Assembly: GCF_007993865.1 (NCBI RefSeq)
Contig: NZ_VIUH01000003.1
Coordinates: forward strand, 124,001 to 188,000
Reading direction: 5' to 3'
DNA: 64,000 bases
From: Pseudomonas sp. SJZ079
Lineage (GTDB): Bacteria; Pseudomonadota; Gammaproteobacteria; Pseudomonadales; Pseudomonadaceae
Position 1 is the first letter of the stretch; the number at the start of each line of letters is the position of its first letter. Below the pieces are notes generated by a model that was given only the letters and a program-made list of their open reading frames with translations, was not told where the DNA came from and searched no databases. Both the position numbers and the translations under genes were made by a program. This document shows positions 52,982 to 61,374 of this stretch, piece by piece.

Positions 52982-54106
52982 ATGCGTGCCGTTTTCCGAG
53001 AAGACCACAATATGTTCCGCGAAATGGCGCGGCGTTTCGTAGATCGCGAAATCGTTCCGCACCTACATGAATGGGAAAAAAATGGCATCGTGCCCAAGGA
53101 GGTCTGGCTCAAGGCCGGTGAACTTGGACTCCTGTGTTCGACCGTGCCAGAGGAGTATGGTGGCTCAGGCGGCGATTTCGGTCACTCGGCGGTAATGATT
53201 GAGGAGCTGGCCAGGGCTAACGCCACCGCAGTGGGTTTCACCACGCATTCGGAGATCGTCGCGCCCTACATCGTGGCCTACGGCAGTGAGGAGCAAAAGC
53301 TCAAGTGGCTGCCGCGCATGGTCAGCGGCGAGCTGATCGGGGTGATCGCCATGAGTGAGCCGGGCATCGGCAGCGATCTGCGATCCATGCGCACCCTGGC
53401 CCGCCGTGATGGCGACGACTACATCATCTCTGGACAGAAGACCTTCATCACCAACGGTGGCAACGCCGGGCTGATGGTCACCGCTACCAAGCTCGATCCG
53501 GCGGCCAAGGAGCTGACGCTGATCTGTATCGAGGAGGATCGCAAAGGTTTTTCCAAGGGCCGCCTGCTGGAGAAGATCGGCTTGAAGGGCCAGGACACCG
53601 CCGAGCTGTTCTTTGACGAAGTGCGGGTGCCGGCCAGCAATCGACTGGGCGAGGAAGGTCAGGGCTTCAAGTACCTCACTCACCAGTTGGCCTGGGAGCG
53701 CCTGATCATCGCCATTCGCGCGGCGCAGTCGATCCATACCCTGCTTGAAGAAACCATCGAATACACCCGTGAGCGCAAGGTGTTCGGCAAGCCGGTGCTG
53801 GACTTCCAGAACACCCGCTTCAAGCTCGCCGAGGCCAAGGCGCAGGCGACCATGCTGCGCGTGTTCGTCGACGATTGCCTGGCCAAAGTGATGCGCGGCG
53901 AGCTGGCGGCAGACACCGCGGCCATGGCCAAGCTGCTCGGCTCGGAGATGCAGGGCAAGCTACTCGACGAGTTCCTCCAATTGCATGGTGGCTATGGTTT
54001 CATGAGCGAGTACAAGATCAGCCGTGCCTGGGTAGACGCGCGGGTTGCCCGCATCTATGGCGGGACCTCGGAAATCATGAAGGAAATCATCGGCCGCACC
54101 CTTTAA
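52982..54106 (+). CDS. Acyl-CoA dehydrogenase (FadE-type)
   Basis: A 374-residue, full-motif acyl-CoA dehydrogenase. ISGQKTFITNGGNAG (about residue 149), MSEPGIGSDLRSM (about 123), RKVFGKPVLDFQNTRFKLAE (about 262) and the C-terminal YGGTSEIMKEIIGRTL are present, the last being the usual acyl-CoA dehydrogenase end. ATG 52982 is taken; an in-frame GTG further up overlaps the hydratase. It is probably a homomeric enzyme for a different chain or step than the upstream pair. Confidence 0.9.
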   Translation: MRAVFREDHNMFREMARRFVDREIVPHLHEWEKNGIVPKEVWLKAGELGLLCSTVPEEYGGSGGDFGHSAVMIEELARANATAVGFTTHSEIVAPYIVAYGSEEQKLKWLPRMVSGELIGVIAMSEPGIGSDLRSMRTLARRDGDDYIISGQKTFITNGGNAGLMVTATKLDPAAKELTLICIEEDRKGFSKGRLLEKIGLKGQDTAELFFDEVRVPASNRLGEEGQGFKYLTHQLAWERLIIAIRAAQSIHTLLEETIEYTRERKVFGKPVLDFQNTRFKLAEAKAQATMLRVFVDDCLAKVMRGELAADTAAMAKLLGSEMQGKLLDEFLQLHGGYGFMSEYKISRAWVDARVARIYGGTSEIMKEIIGRTL

Positions 54107-54165
54107 ACCACTATTCGCCGATCCTGAAGCAACTCCACAGGCAAGGTGAGCATTTTGGGACAGTT

Positions 54166-55032
54166 ATGTCGCTTATCTTTCGCAATGCTTTGCTGCTGCT
54201 ACTGGGGTTGTTTTCTCTGCCGCAGGCCTTCGCCCAAGATGCGCCTGCAGAGCGCTACACGGCTGAGGCCGAACGGGCGAACCGGCTGTTGAGCAAGGCC
54301 GTGGCGTTTTATCAGGAGAAGGGCGATGCGGCGTTGGCCGTGTTCAGCCGGCAGGGCGAGTTCATCGACGGCGAACTGTACGTCTATGTGCTGGATACCG
54401 CTGGGGTGATGCTGGCCAGCGGTGGGCCTTCGGTGAATCTGGTCGGGCGCAATATCAGTAGCGCATTGAACAAAGAACTCAACGCGGCTTTCCAGGAGGC
54501 GTTGAGCCTGCCTGACAGCGGTGCGGTGCACCGCGCGGAATACCGCTGGCTGAACTGGAATGACGGTAAAGTCGAACGCAAGCACGTGTTCTTTCGGCGT
54601 GTTGGCGAGCGCATCTTTGCGGTTGGTTACTACATGCCGCGTGCCACTCCAGAAGAAGCGGTGGTCCTGCTGGAGCGGGCTGCGGCTGCCGTGGCCGCTA
54701 ATCCCAAGGAAACCTTCACGCGCATCAACAGCCTGGATGCGGATTTCATTCGCGACGATCTTTATGTGTTCGTAGCCGATCTGCGCACGGAGCGCTATGT
54801 CGCGCATGGCTACAACCTGAGACTGGTTGGCACCGACTTCCGTGCGGTGCAGTCGGTCGATCATGCGCCTATCGGCGAGCAGATGCTCGAGATCGTCAAC
54901 GGCAAAGGAGAGGGCGATCTCACTTACCTGTGGCGCAATCCGGTGACGGGGCGCAGCGAGACAAAGCACACCTTGATCCGTAAGGTCGGCGACTATGCGA
55001 TTGCGGTGGGGTACTACCAGAAGCCGCTCTGA
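54166..55032 (+). CDS. Periplasmic protein with two Cache-like domains
   Basis: A 288-residue secreted protein: signal peptide about residues 1-23 (LPQAFAQ), then two similar units. The first contains FSRQGEFIDGELYVYVLDTAGVMLASGG and GYYMP, the second INSLDADFIRDDLYVFVADLRTERYVAHG and GYYQKPL. This is the small-Cache (sCache_2) sensor fold, usually found in chemoreceptors and kinases, here free of any membrane or output domain. It may be a soluble binding protein that presents a ligand to a receptor such as the one at 24239. The start at 54166 is chosen for the signal peptide. Confidence 0.8.
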   Translation: MSLIFRNALLLLLGLFSLPQAFAQDAPAERYTAEAERANRLLSKAVAFYQEKGDAALAVFSRQGEFIDGELYVYVLDTAGVMLASGGPSVNLVGRNISSALNKELNAAFQEALSLPDSGAVHRAEYRWLNWNDGKVERKHVFFRRVGERIFAVGYYMPRATPEEAVVLLERAAAAVAANPKETFTRINSLDADFIRDDLYVFVADLRTERYVAHGYNLRLVGTDFRAVQSVDHAPIGEQMLEIVNGKGEGDLTYLWRNPVTGRSETKHTLIRKVGDYAIAVGYYQKPL

Positions 55033-55168
55033 GTTTGGCTGAGTCGCGGGTCGCATCTGCCCGATTCCCTGTGCGGGCGCAATGAACGCACTCCACTACT
55101 GGTCGCCGTTCAGGCTGGCATAGAACTCAGGTTGCGCGGGCAACGCCTGTCGAGGTTTAAGCCGTCCC

Positions 55169-56059
55169 ATGATCTATATTCTGCCTGTGCTGGCCGCGCT
55201 TATCTGGGCCGGCAGCACCGTGGTCAATCGCCTTGCGGTCGGCGCTATCGAGCCGGCGGCCATTTCCTTCTACCGCTGGTTACTGGCCTTTATGCTGCTC
55301 AGCCCCTGGTTGCTACCTGGGGTTTGGCGGCAACGGCAGTTGATCGCTCGGCATTTCTGGCAGCTGTTCATCCTTGGTGTGCTGGGCATGGCACTGTACC
55401 AGTCGCTGGCCTATTTCGCGGCGCATACGGTTTCAGCGATGTCGATGGGTTTGATTCTGGGAACCATGCCGCTGTTGACCATTTTTCTGGCCATCCCGCT
55501 GTTGCGTACCCGGCCCACCCCAGGCATCTGCTTGGGCGGGCTGCTTTCATTCGTGGGCTTGGCGCTGCTGATCAGCGCAGGGCAACACAGCCGATTGTGG
55601 ACCGAGGGGATGGGCCGGGGCGAGCTGATGATGCTGACGGCCTCGGTCTCCTATGCCTTGTATTGCCTGCTGCTGAAACGCTGGCAATTGCCGGTTTCTA
55701 CTTGGGTATCACTCTATGTGCAGATCTTCTGTGGCCTGATGGTGCTGATTCCGTCATTCCTGCTCGCGCCTTCGGTGCAACTCACCGCGCAGAACATTCC
55801 CTTGGTGGTCTATGCAGGGCTTTTCGCATCGGGGCTGGCGCCGGGATTATGGAATCACGCACTGGGCATTCTTGGCGCGCAGAGGATCGCCGTGTTCATG
55901 AACCTGGTGCCGCTGCTCACCGCCGTGCTCGCGGTGGTCATGCTGGACGAGGCCCTGCACGGTTACCACGCCATCGGTGGCGGGCTGATCCTGTTCGGTA
56001 TTGCGCTGGCGCAGGGAAGGCTCAAGCCTGCCGCCGAGCTACTGCCGCGGGGTGACTGA
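55169..56059 (+). CDS. EamA/DMT-family transporter
   Basis: A 296-residue membrane protein with about ten helices in two EamA repeats. The first repeat opens MIYILPVLAALIWAGSTVVNRLA, and the second ends with MNLVPLLTAVLAVVMLDEALHG, the typical final EamA helix pair. The family exports metabolites such as amino acids or nucleotides, and substrates are rarely predictable. It lies between the Cache protein and a convergent amidohydrolase; no operator copy is seen upstream, so it may not belong to the catabolic regulon. Confidence 0.88.
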   Translation: MIYILPVLAALIWAGSTVVNRLAVGAIEPAAISFYRWLLAFMLLSPWLLPGVWRQRQLIARHFWQLFILGVLGMALYQSLAYFAAHTVSAMSMGLILGTMPLLTIFLAIPLLRTRPTPGICLGGLLSFVGLALLISAGQHSRLWTEGMGRGELMMLTASVSYALYCLLLKRWQLPVSTWVSLYVQIFCGLMVLIPSFLLAPSVQLTAQNIPLVVYAGLFASGLAPGLWNHALGILGAQRIAVFMNLVPLLTAVLAVVMLDEALHGYHAIGGGLILFGIALAQGRLKPAAELLPRGD

Positions 56060-56136
56060 CCTGGCGCCTATCCGCCGACCAATTGCCCTGACAGCTGAGG
56101 TGTGGCGCAGTCTGCACGGAGCTTCAGCAGGTGTGC

Positions 56137-57156
56137 TCAGAGAGAGCCGGGCACATCCAACTTGAGCAGCTGGATGGCATTGCCGCTGCGGATTTTTTCA
56201 CGCTCGCTGTCGTCGAGGCCCAGGCCTGCAGTGAGATCGCCATGGTCGTAGGCACCGCCGAAATTAGTACCGTAGACCAGCCTGTCGACCCCGACCACCT
56301 CCGCAACGCCGCGGCGCAGGCCAGGCGCATGGACATCGAGATCGAAATAGAAGTTGGCCATGTAATCCATGAGCGGCTTCTGGTTACGGGTATCCGGCGC
56401 CATGGCGCGGTTCAGCTCGCTAAGGCGGCCCAGTTGGAACACCGCCATGCCGCCGGCATGGGTAATGTAGGCCTTGAGGTTGGGGAAGGTGTCCAGCGCG
56501 CCACCACAGATCAGGTACCAGAAGAACAGGGTTTCATCGACACAATCGCCGACGATGGAGGTTGTCTCGAACTTGTCGTCGGTATGCTTTTCGCCCCAGT
56601 ACATCGACTGATTGAAGCCATGCACCATGATAGGCACGTCCAGTTGGGCGATCTTTTCCCAAACCGGGAACAGGCGTTCGTCATGCGTCTCGATGCCGTT
56701 GAAATTAGTCCCGCCGACGCACACGCCCTTGGCGCCCAGTTGGGTAACGGCTCGCTCGATTTCCAGGACCGCGGCAGCCGGCTCGGCCAGGTTGGCATGG
56801 CACCAGAAGTCAAAGTGCGCCGGATCCTGACGGCAATAGGCGGACATTTCATCGTTGCAGATCCGCGCGTATTCGCTGCCGAACTCGTCAGCCCAGTACA
56901 TGAAGGCATGCGAGGGGGCCGACAACACCAGTCTGTCCACTCCGCGCTCGGCCATCAGCTTGCGCCGGCTCTCGTGGGTCATGCGTGCCAGTAGGTTGGC
57001 TTCGGCCTCTTCATCGTTGGCGGCCTTAGACGGTTGCTTGGTGCCAAGGGAGAAGTGGCCGACGGTGAAACCGCTGGTCTTCATGAACGGCCCCCAGAAC
57101 GCGTGGCGGTTGAGCATGCCCTTGGTCACAAGGTGGGCGTGTATGTCGATCAGCAT
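56137..57156 (-). CDS. Amidohydrolase-2 (ACMSD-like) family protein
   Basis: A 339-residue TIM-barrel enzyme related to DitL (MLIDIHAHL with HxH at residues 6 and 8; VHGFNQSMYWGEKHT; ITHAGGMAVFQLGRL; YGTNFGGAYDHGD). AAGGAG supports the start. Its promoter faces the SDR at 57385 across a gap with the best operator in the window. It is presumably a decarboxylase or C-C hydrolase acting on a related intermediate. Confidence 0.88.
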   Translation of the reverse strand: MLIDIHAHLVTKGMLNRHAFWGPFMKTSGFTVGHFSLGTKQPSKAANDEEAEANLLARMTHESRRKLMAERGVDRLVLSAPSHAFMYWADEFGSEYARICNDEMSAYCRQDPAHFDFWCHANLAEPAAAVLEIERAVTQLGAKGVCVGGTNFNGIETHDERLFPVWEKIAQLDVPIMVHGFNQSMYWGEKHTDDKFETTSIVGDCVDETLFFWYLICGGALDTFPNLKAYITHAGGMAVFQLGRLSELNRAMAPDTRNQKPLMDYMANFYFDLDVHAPGLRRGVAEVVGVDRLVYGTNFGGAYDHGDLTAGLGLDDSEREKIRSGNAIQLLKLDVPGSL

Positions 57157-57261
57157 CGGTGGACTCCTTTATCTAGGTGATCTGCAACGCAGCGACATAC
57201 ACGTCCGGCCTGTGTTTGGCCTGGAGCCGCTCCGATAGGATGCTTGGACTATAAATTATAT

Positions 57262-57284
57262 GAACAAAAATTGTAAATTTGTTC
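57262..57284. promoter_or_regulatory. Putative dit-regulon operator (site 9), best copy, 14-bp perfect arms
   Basis: GAACA-N13-TGTTC embedded in a larger perfect inverted repeat: left arm 57255-57268, right arm 57278-57291, 14 bases each, spacer 9. It lies between the divergent amidohydrolase (56137-57156) and the SDR (57385-58224), 57 kb from site 1. Confidence 0.75.
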
Positions 57285-57384
57285 ATATAATCTTTGGGTG
57301 GTAGGCGGCGAGCGGCACTGGGGACGTTTGGTCGTCTGATACGCCTCACTATTCCGGCCACTGGCCTGAACCCGGAGAACAACA

Positions 57385-58224
57385 ATGATCAAGACATGGT
57401 TCATCACTGGCGCGTCGCGCGGCATCGGTGCGGAAATCGCCAAGGCTGCGCTGGCTGCCGGCGACAATGTGGTCGCCTCTGGCCGCGATCTGGCCCGGCT
57501 CGAAACCCTGTTTGACTCCTATGGCGAGCGGGTGCTGTCGGTGCAATTGGATGTTGCTCAGGAGGAGCAGGCGGCCTTGGCGGTGGAGGCCGCTCTGCGC
57601 CGTTTTGGACGCATCGATGTCGCCGTCAATAATGCCGGTTATGGCCAGTTGGGACCCTTCGAGGAAAACGACGTGAAGGCTGTCGAGCGGCAGTTCGCCA
57701 CTAACGTCTTTGGCGTGTTCCATGTCTGCCGTGCGGTATTGCCCGCGATGCGCGGACAACGGTCCGGGCACATCTTCAACATTTCCTCGATCGCCGGTGT
57801 GGCTGGCATGGGCGGTGCCGCGCTGTATTGTTCGGCCAAGTTCGCGGTTGAGGGCTTCTCCGAGGCGCTGGCCCAGGAAGTGGCGCAGTTCGGCATCCAC
57901 CTGACAATTGTCGAGCCTGGCGCCTTCCGTACCGATTTCCTCGACGGCAGCTCCGCGACGTTGGGTGACAAAGGCCTGCAGGATTACATCGAATTCAGCA
58001 AGAAGATCAAAGCATCCTCTGCAGCCAACAACCATCAACAACTCGGCGATCCGGCCAAACTTGGGGCGATGCTGGTGCGGTTAGCCGCCGAAGAGAAACC
58101 ACCACTGCGCTATCTGGCGGGTTCCGATGCCCTACAGGTCGTGACAGGCAAGCTAGCGGCAATGAGTCGGGAGATCGAACAGTGGCGTGATCGGTCGCTA
58201 TTGACCGATGGAGGCTTCAGTTGA
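57385..58224 (+). CDS. SDR-family oxidoreductase
   Basis: A 279-residue SDR of the longer classical type, close to 17-beta-hydroxysteroid-dehydrogenase-like oxidoreductases. TGASRGIG is at about residues 7-14, NNAGYGQLGPFEE near 87, SSIAG near 135 and YCSAK (about residue 151) the catalytic pair. The extended C-terminus (PALRYLAGSDAL-like segment) is usual in this subgroup. It is controlled from the same operator-bearing gap as the amidohydrolase. Confidence 0.88.
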   Translation: MIKTWFITGASRGIGAEIAKAALAAGDNVVASGRDLARLETLFDSYGERVLSVQLDVAQEEQAALAVEAALRRFGRIDVAVNNAGYGQLGPFEENDVKAVERQFATNVFGVFHVCRAVLPAMRGQRSGHIFNISSIAGVAGMGGAALYCSAKFAVEGFSEALAQEVAQFGIHLTIVEPGAFRTDFLDGSSATLGDKGLQDYIEFSKKIKASSAANNHQQLGDPAKLGAMLVRLAAEEKPPLRYLAGSDALQVVTGKLAAMSREIEQWRDRSLLTDGGFS

Positions 58225-58321
58225 GGCCCAGCTCAGTTCCGCACATTAGCTGCAAGCGTGGGTAAGGATTGAGTTATCGGTCATGGGCTAGCGTGGACAT
58301 AGCCTGAACAAGGAGAGCGTT

Positions 58322-59095
58322 TTGGAACGTGATAACTGCAAAAAAAGCCGTCTGCTGAACTACCTGTTAATACTGATGCTACTGGCCTGTACCAGAGGAG
58401 AAGCGTTGGCCGCGCCGGACCGTCAGGAGCTTCAGGAAATGCGCACACTGGCGACGATGGCGACGGTCAACGTGCTGCTCTACTACAACCTCAACGGCAT
58501 TCCCTATGAGGCGGAGAATGCTGAAGCCTTTACCCGTAACCTGAATCAACTGCGCGAGTTATCCGTACAGGCTGGCGAGGTTGCGATCACCGAACAGATC
58601 CGTCAACTCGACAATGCGGTTGCTGACCTGAAGAATTTGCCGCAGAGCACCAGCGGAGTGCGCTCTGTATGGCCCGCCTATACACGTTGGTTGCCGGGCG
58701 TCATCGAGGCGCATTTCCGCTTGGATAAATCGCTCACCGAACGCTACAACGCGACGCCCGAGGTGGCGCAGACGCAGAGCGGGTTGCATGGACTCAGTCA
58801 CGATATCGGGCGGATGCTGCTGTCCTACCAAATGGCGTCCTTTCCGAATTTTGGGGGCGATATCTGGATTCTCGACGAGCGGGCGATTACCGCCTTGGAT
58901 GCTACCATAGAACAGCGATTTGCCGAACTGATAGTGCAGGACAGTACATTTGTACAGGCGCTGAAGGCCCCACTTCGAGACTATCGCTTCGTTCGCAAGC
59001 GTTTGCTCAACCCTGTTGGACACTGGGCACCGAACGCTGTGTCGCGCTATCTGACGCAAGCTATGCGTACCGTGGATAGCCAATACGAGCCCTGA
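58322..59095 (+). CDS. Exported protein of unknown function
   Basis: A 257-residue protein with TTG start 58322, supported by AAGGAGAG nine bases upstream. The N-terminus is basic then hydrophobic (LLNYLLILMLLAC), with a possible lipobox Cys23, or signal-peptidase I cleavage after ALA at residue 30. The mature part is mostly helical (QELQEMRTLATMATVNVLLYYNLNG; LRELSVQAGEVAITEQIRQL). It looks like a ligand-binding helical bundle. I recognise no family. It is the last gene before mobile DNA. Confidence 0.65.
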   Translation: MERDNCKKSRLLNYLLILMLLACTRGEALAAPDRQELQEMRTLATMATVNVLLYYNLNGIPYEAENAEAFTRNLNQLRELSVQAGEVAITEQIRQLDNAVADLKNLPQSTSGVRSVWPAYTRWLPGVIEAHFRLDKSLTERYNATPEVAQTQSGLHGLSHDIGRMLLSYQMASFPNFGGDIWILDERAITALDATIEQRFAELIVQDSTFVQALKAPLRDYRFVRKRLLNPVGHWAPNAVSRYLTQAMRTVDSQYEP

Positions 59096-59244
59096 GTAGT
59101 AACGACCCTGGGTGAGTAGCTTTCCCATCGTGGGTGGCAATTTGGAGGCATGCCCCAGTGATATCTGCTGAGCGACGGCGAGAGATCATGCAGGTTAGGA
59201 GTGATTATCTTGATCTGCTGCGCACAGGGAGTGGGGTTTAGCAG

Positions 59245-59364
59245 ATGCCGCGCTCGCTGCGACACTCGTTCGCAAGCCACTTCATCCAGAACGGTGGGAA
59301 CTTCCTCACCCTGCAAAAGATCCTAGGTCATTCCAGCTTGGCCGTGACCATGCGGTATGCGTAA
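59245..59364 (+). pseudogene. Tyrosine recombinase/integrase C-terminal fragment
   Basis: An isolated 39-codon stretch encodes the C-terminal catalytic box of a phage-type integrase: LRHSFASHFIQNGG then LQKILGHSSLAVTMRYA. The stop right after RYA and the absence of the N-terminal two thirds mark it as a remnant. It probably records an earlier insertion at this boundary between the catabolic island and mobile DNA. Confidence 0.75.
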
Positions 59365-59410
59365 CAGTTGTCAGATGTCACAGAAAGCCCGTGAACACAC
59401 AGAGTCTGTG

Positions 59411-59874
59411 TCAGGCCAACGGGTTGCGTGTCACCTCTTGCAGGGTGGACATGAAGTCCCCCATAAGTTGATAAGCCAATCGACAACTGTAAGGTCTGAG
59501 TTTCTGCGGGAGCTCGGCTAACAGCGCTGTACGTCCGATTTTGACGTTGATTTGCTCATGTACTGCTCGGCGAGCGCGTACAGCACCGCCTGCTTGTGCG
59601 GGACGATTGGTACAGGCTGCCAACCGATACACCGGGAGGTTGAACTGCTGTGCCATCATCTGGGGGCGCACATGACACTCACCGACGCTACCATCGCACT
59701 GCTCCTTGCCGCTCGGATACATGGAACCGACGCAGCTGTTAGAGCAACAGCAAAGCGCTGTGCGAAACCTCTGCCACGCAGTAAGCGCGACCTGCTTCAT
59801 CTGGTGGTTGAGAGCAAAAGTCCGTTAGCTCTGGTCGACTTCTTGGCCCAGGGGTTGGAGCTATAATCCGACAT
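59411..59874 (-). pseudogene. Frameshifted TetR-family regulator remnant
   Basis: On the minus strand, 59607-59636 reads PGVSVGSLYQ and, after a one-base shift, 59557-59601 reads PHKQAVLYALAEQYM; together these are the recognition helix and following helix of a TetR repressor (normally GVSVGSLYQYFPxKxA). The rest is open only in pieces in three frames. At least one frameshift sits inside the DNA-binding helix, so it cannot be functional. Confidence 0.65.
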
Positions 59875-59977
59875 GATACGGGCAGTTTTTCCACTGCTGT
59901 GTCCTTCCTATGTATCTTCTCCAGCCTATTCGTCACAGATGAACCCTTGCCCTTAAGCTGTTATGGCGAGGGTGTGG

Positions 59978-60580
59978 CTACCGACCTACGCCATGCTCAA
60001 TTTGCCCAATCAAAGTAACGACTTGCTGGTAGTTGCCTGCCGATATCGCGCTGGCGAGTGGGGATTGGGATAGCGCGCTGTTGGTGTTTGTAAGCCATCG
60101 AGCAGCTGCGGCTGCGTCAAGATCAAAGAGATGCAGGGCTGCCGCAATAACGTCAGCGAATTGTGATGGCGATTCTGTGGGGGCAGCGACTGTTGTTGCT
60201 GGTTGGCCTAGCTCTACTGCATGGGAGGGGCACCTTGTACGCAGCCATTTATTTCGCTCTAGCGTCTGACCAGGTTTTCCACATACATCACAGATGGATT
60301 GCGACAAGTATTCTGCCAGGTCAATCAGGCGGCCGATGTAGTCATCGCCACCTCTGTAATAAAAGCGGAGCGTGCCGAATTTTTCTTTGACCTGCGCTGC
60401 TACTAACGGAGCGCAGTGTTGCTCCTGCTGGTGCTTCTGAATGAGCGTGCAAGTTGCATCGAGCAACTCGAACCAGCCGTTTCTGCACTCGAGGCCAAAA
60501 TAGGGTGCGGTCTCATTTCCACAGGATGGAAAAATTTCGGGATAGTGAGTGCAGAAGTGATTTTCAAAGATTTGATCCAT
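59978..60580 (-). CDS. Zinc-knuckle domain fused to DUF2384-like (Xre/MbcA/ParS) antitoxin domain
   Basis: A 200-residue protein from ATG 60578-60580. The N-terminal part has the pattern of an uncharacterised domain found in Pseudomonas hypotheticals (GLECRNGWFELLDATC; VKEKFGTLRFYYRGGDD) and a zinc-knuckle-like CDVC (97/100) with CPSH (117/120). The C-terminal residues 145-200 (LHLFDLDAAAAARWLTNTNS, then SPLASAI and LIGQIEHGV) match the DUF2384 toxin-binding domain of RES-Xre-type antitoxins. No RES toxin gene is adjacent. Confidence 0.7.
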   Translation of the reverse strand: MDQIFENHFCTHYPEIFPSCGNETAPYFGLECRNGWFELLDATCTLIQKHQQEQHCAPLVAAQVKEKFGTLRFYYRGGDDYIGRLIDLAEYLSQSICDVCGKPGQTLERNKWLRTRCPSHAVELGQPATTVAAPTESPSQFADVIAAALHLFDLDAAAAARWLTNTNSALSQSPLASAISAGNYQQVVTLIGQIEHGVGR

Positions 60581-61068
60581 GATTTTCAGTCCCAGGTGTC
60601 TTAATGGGGTAACGGTTTCGACTTCTAGGGTCGGAAAGCCGCTGCCCAAACAGGAATCTGCTTTCCGATTGCGGTACGCAAGAGCCCATTTCGGCTAGAC
60701 GAGCGCAGTTCGGCTTCGCTGATCCGAAATCGGAAACGCGAGGCCGCAAACGGAATCTAGTGATCCAAATTTGGAAAGAAAAGGCCGAATTGGGCGGGAC
60801 TCTAGTTATGAGTAATTGACCGTTCGTCGGCAAAAATCACTGGTAATACCAACTTTCCATCCATAACGACCGAGTTTCCTCGGCGACGTCTTTGTCGGAT
60901 TTTCCTGTGAGATACTTTTTATCGAAGGGCGAATTTGCGAGCAAAGGCGTTGTACGTCACTTCGTTTCTCCCAACGCGGCTCGCTTTTTCTGCGCTTCGC
61001 TTGAAAAAGAAAAGACGTATTTAATACGTCAATAGCATTGACATAAAAATAATAACAAGGTGCTCATT
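60581..61068. other. Likely oriT/leader region of the mobilisation module
   Basis: No gene. It is full of small palindromes and related repeats, including CCGAAATCGG- and CCAAATTTGG-type elements and CGGAAAGC with GCTTTCCG near 60637-60670. A CCGAG-N4-CTCGG hairpin lies near 60870. Location directly upstream of mobC and the relaxase is where oriT normally sits. I could not identify a nic consensus by eye. Confidence 0.45.
61014..61030. promoter_or_regulatory. 17-bp palindrome upstream of mobC
   Basis: GACGTATT-T-AATACGTC, perfect 8-base arms, ending 38 bases before the mobC ATG. A TTGACA hexamer follows at 61038-61043. It is probably an operator for MobC autoregulation or part of oriT. Confidence 0.6.
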
Positions 61069-61374
61069 ATGGACAGAAAAACAGCGAGGCTGTGCCTCCG
61101 AATAACTCCCAGCGACAAGCAATTGATCTTCGCCAAAGCGAGCGATCTCCAACTCAGCGTTGCCGATTGGCTGGTCAGGGCGGCTCTAGATCGTGAAATC
61201 ATCCCGCCGCGATCCGTTTGGGATGCTGAATCGATCAGCCAGTTGTCCCGTATTGGCAACAACCTCAATCAGCTGGCTTATTGGGCTAATAGCGGAATGC
61301 TGGTGGACGACTCCGCCTTGCGTGAAATCGCAGCCGAGCTGCGCTTTCTACGAGGCTTGTCTGATGATCTTTAA
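61069..61374 (+). CDS. mobC: MobC-like relaxosome accessory protein
   Basis: A 101-residue protein starting at ATG 61069, with AAGG eight bases upstream. It has a ribbon-helix-helix-like N-terminus (RLCLRITPSDKQLIFAKASDLQLSVADWLVRAAL) and the MobC signature LSRIGNNLNQLAYWANSG (about residues 64-81). MobC proteins bind oriT and assist relaxase nicking. The stop lies inside the start of the relaxase gene (11-base overlap), so the two are coupled. Confidence 0.88.
   Translation: MDRKTARLCLRITPSDKQLIFAKASDLQLSVADWLVRAALDREIIPPRSVWDAESISQLSRIGNNLNQLAYWANSGMLVDDSALREIAAELRFLRGLSDDL

Noticed and set aside
59671-59866. A 64-codon plus-strand frame starting at ATG 59671
   Set aside because: The opposite strand carries TetR helix-turn-helix sequence in two frames, so this frame is most likely the complement of that pseudogene.
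61038-61043. TTGACA hexamer as a sigma-70 -35 box for mobC
   Set aside because: No acceptable -10 hexamer lies 16-18 bases downstream before the start codon, so a promoter was not called.
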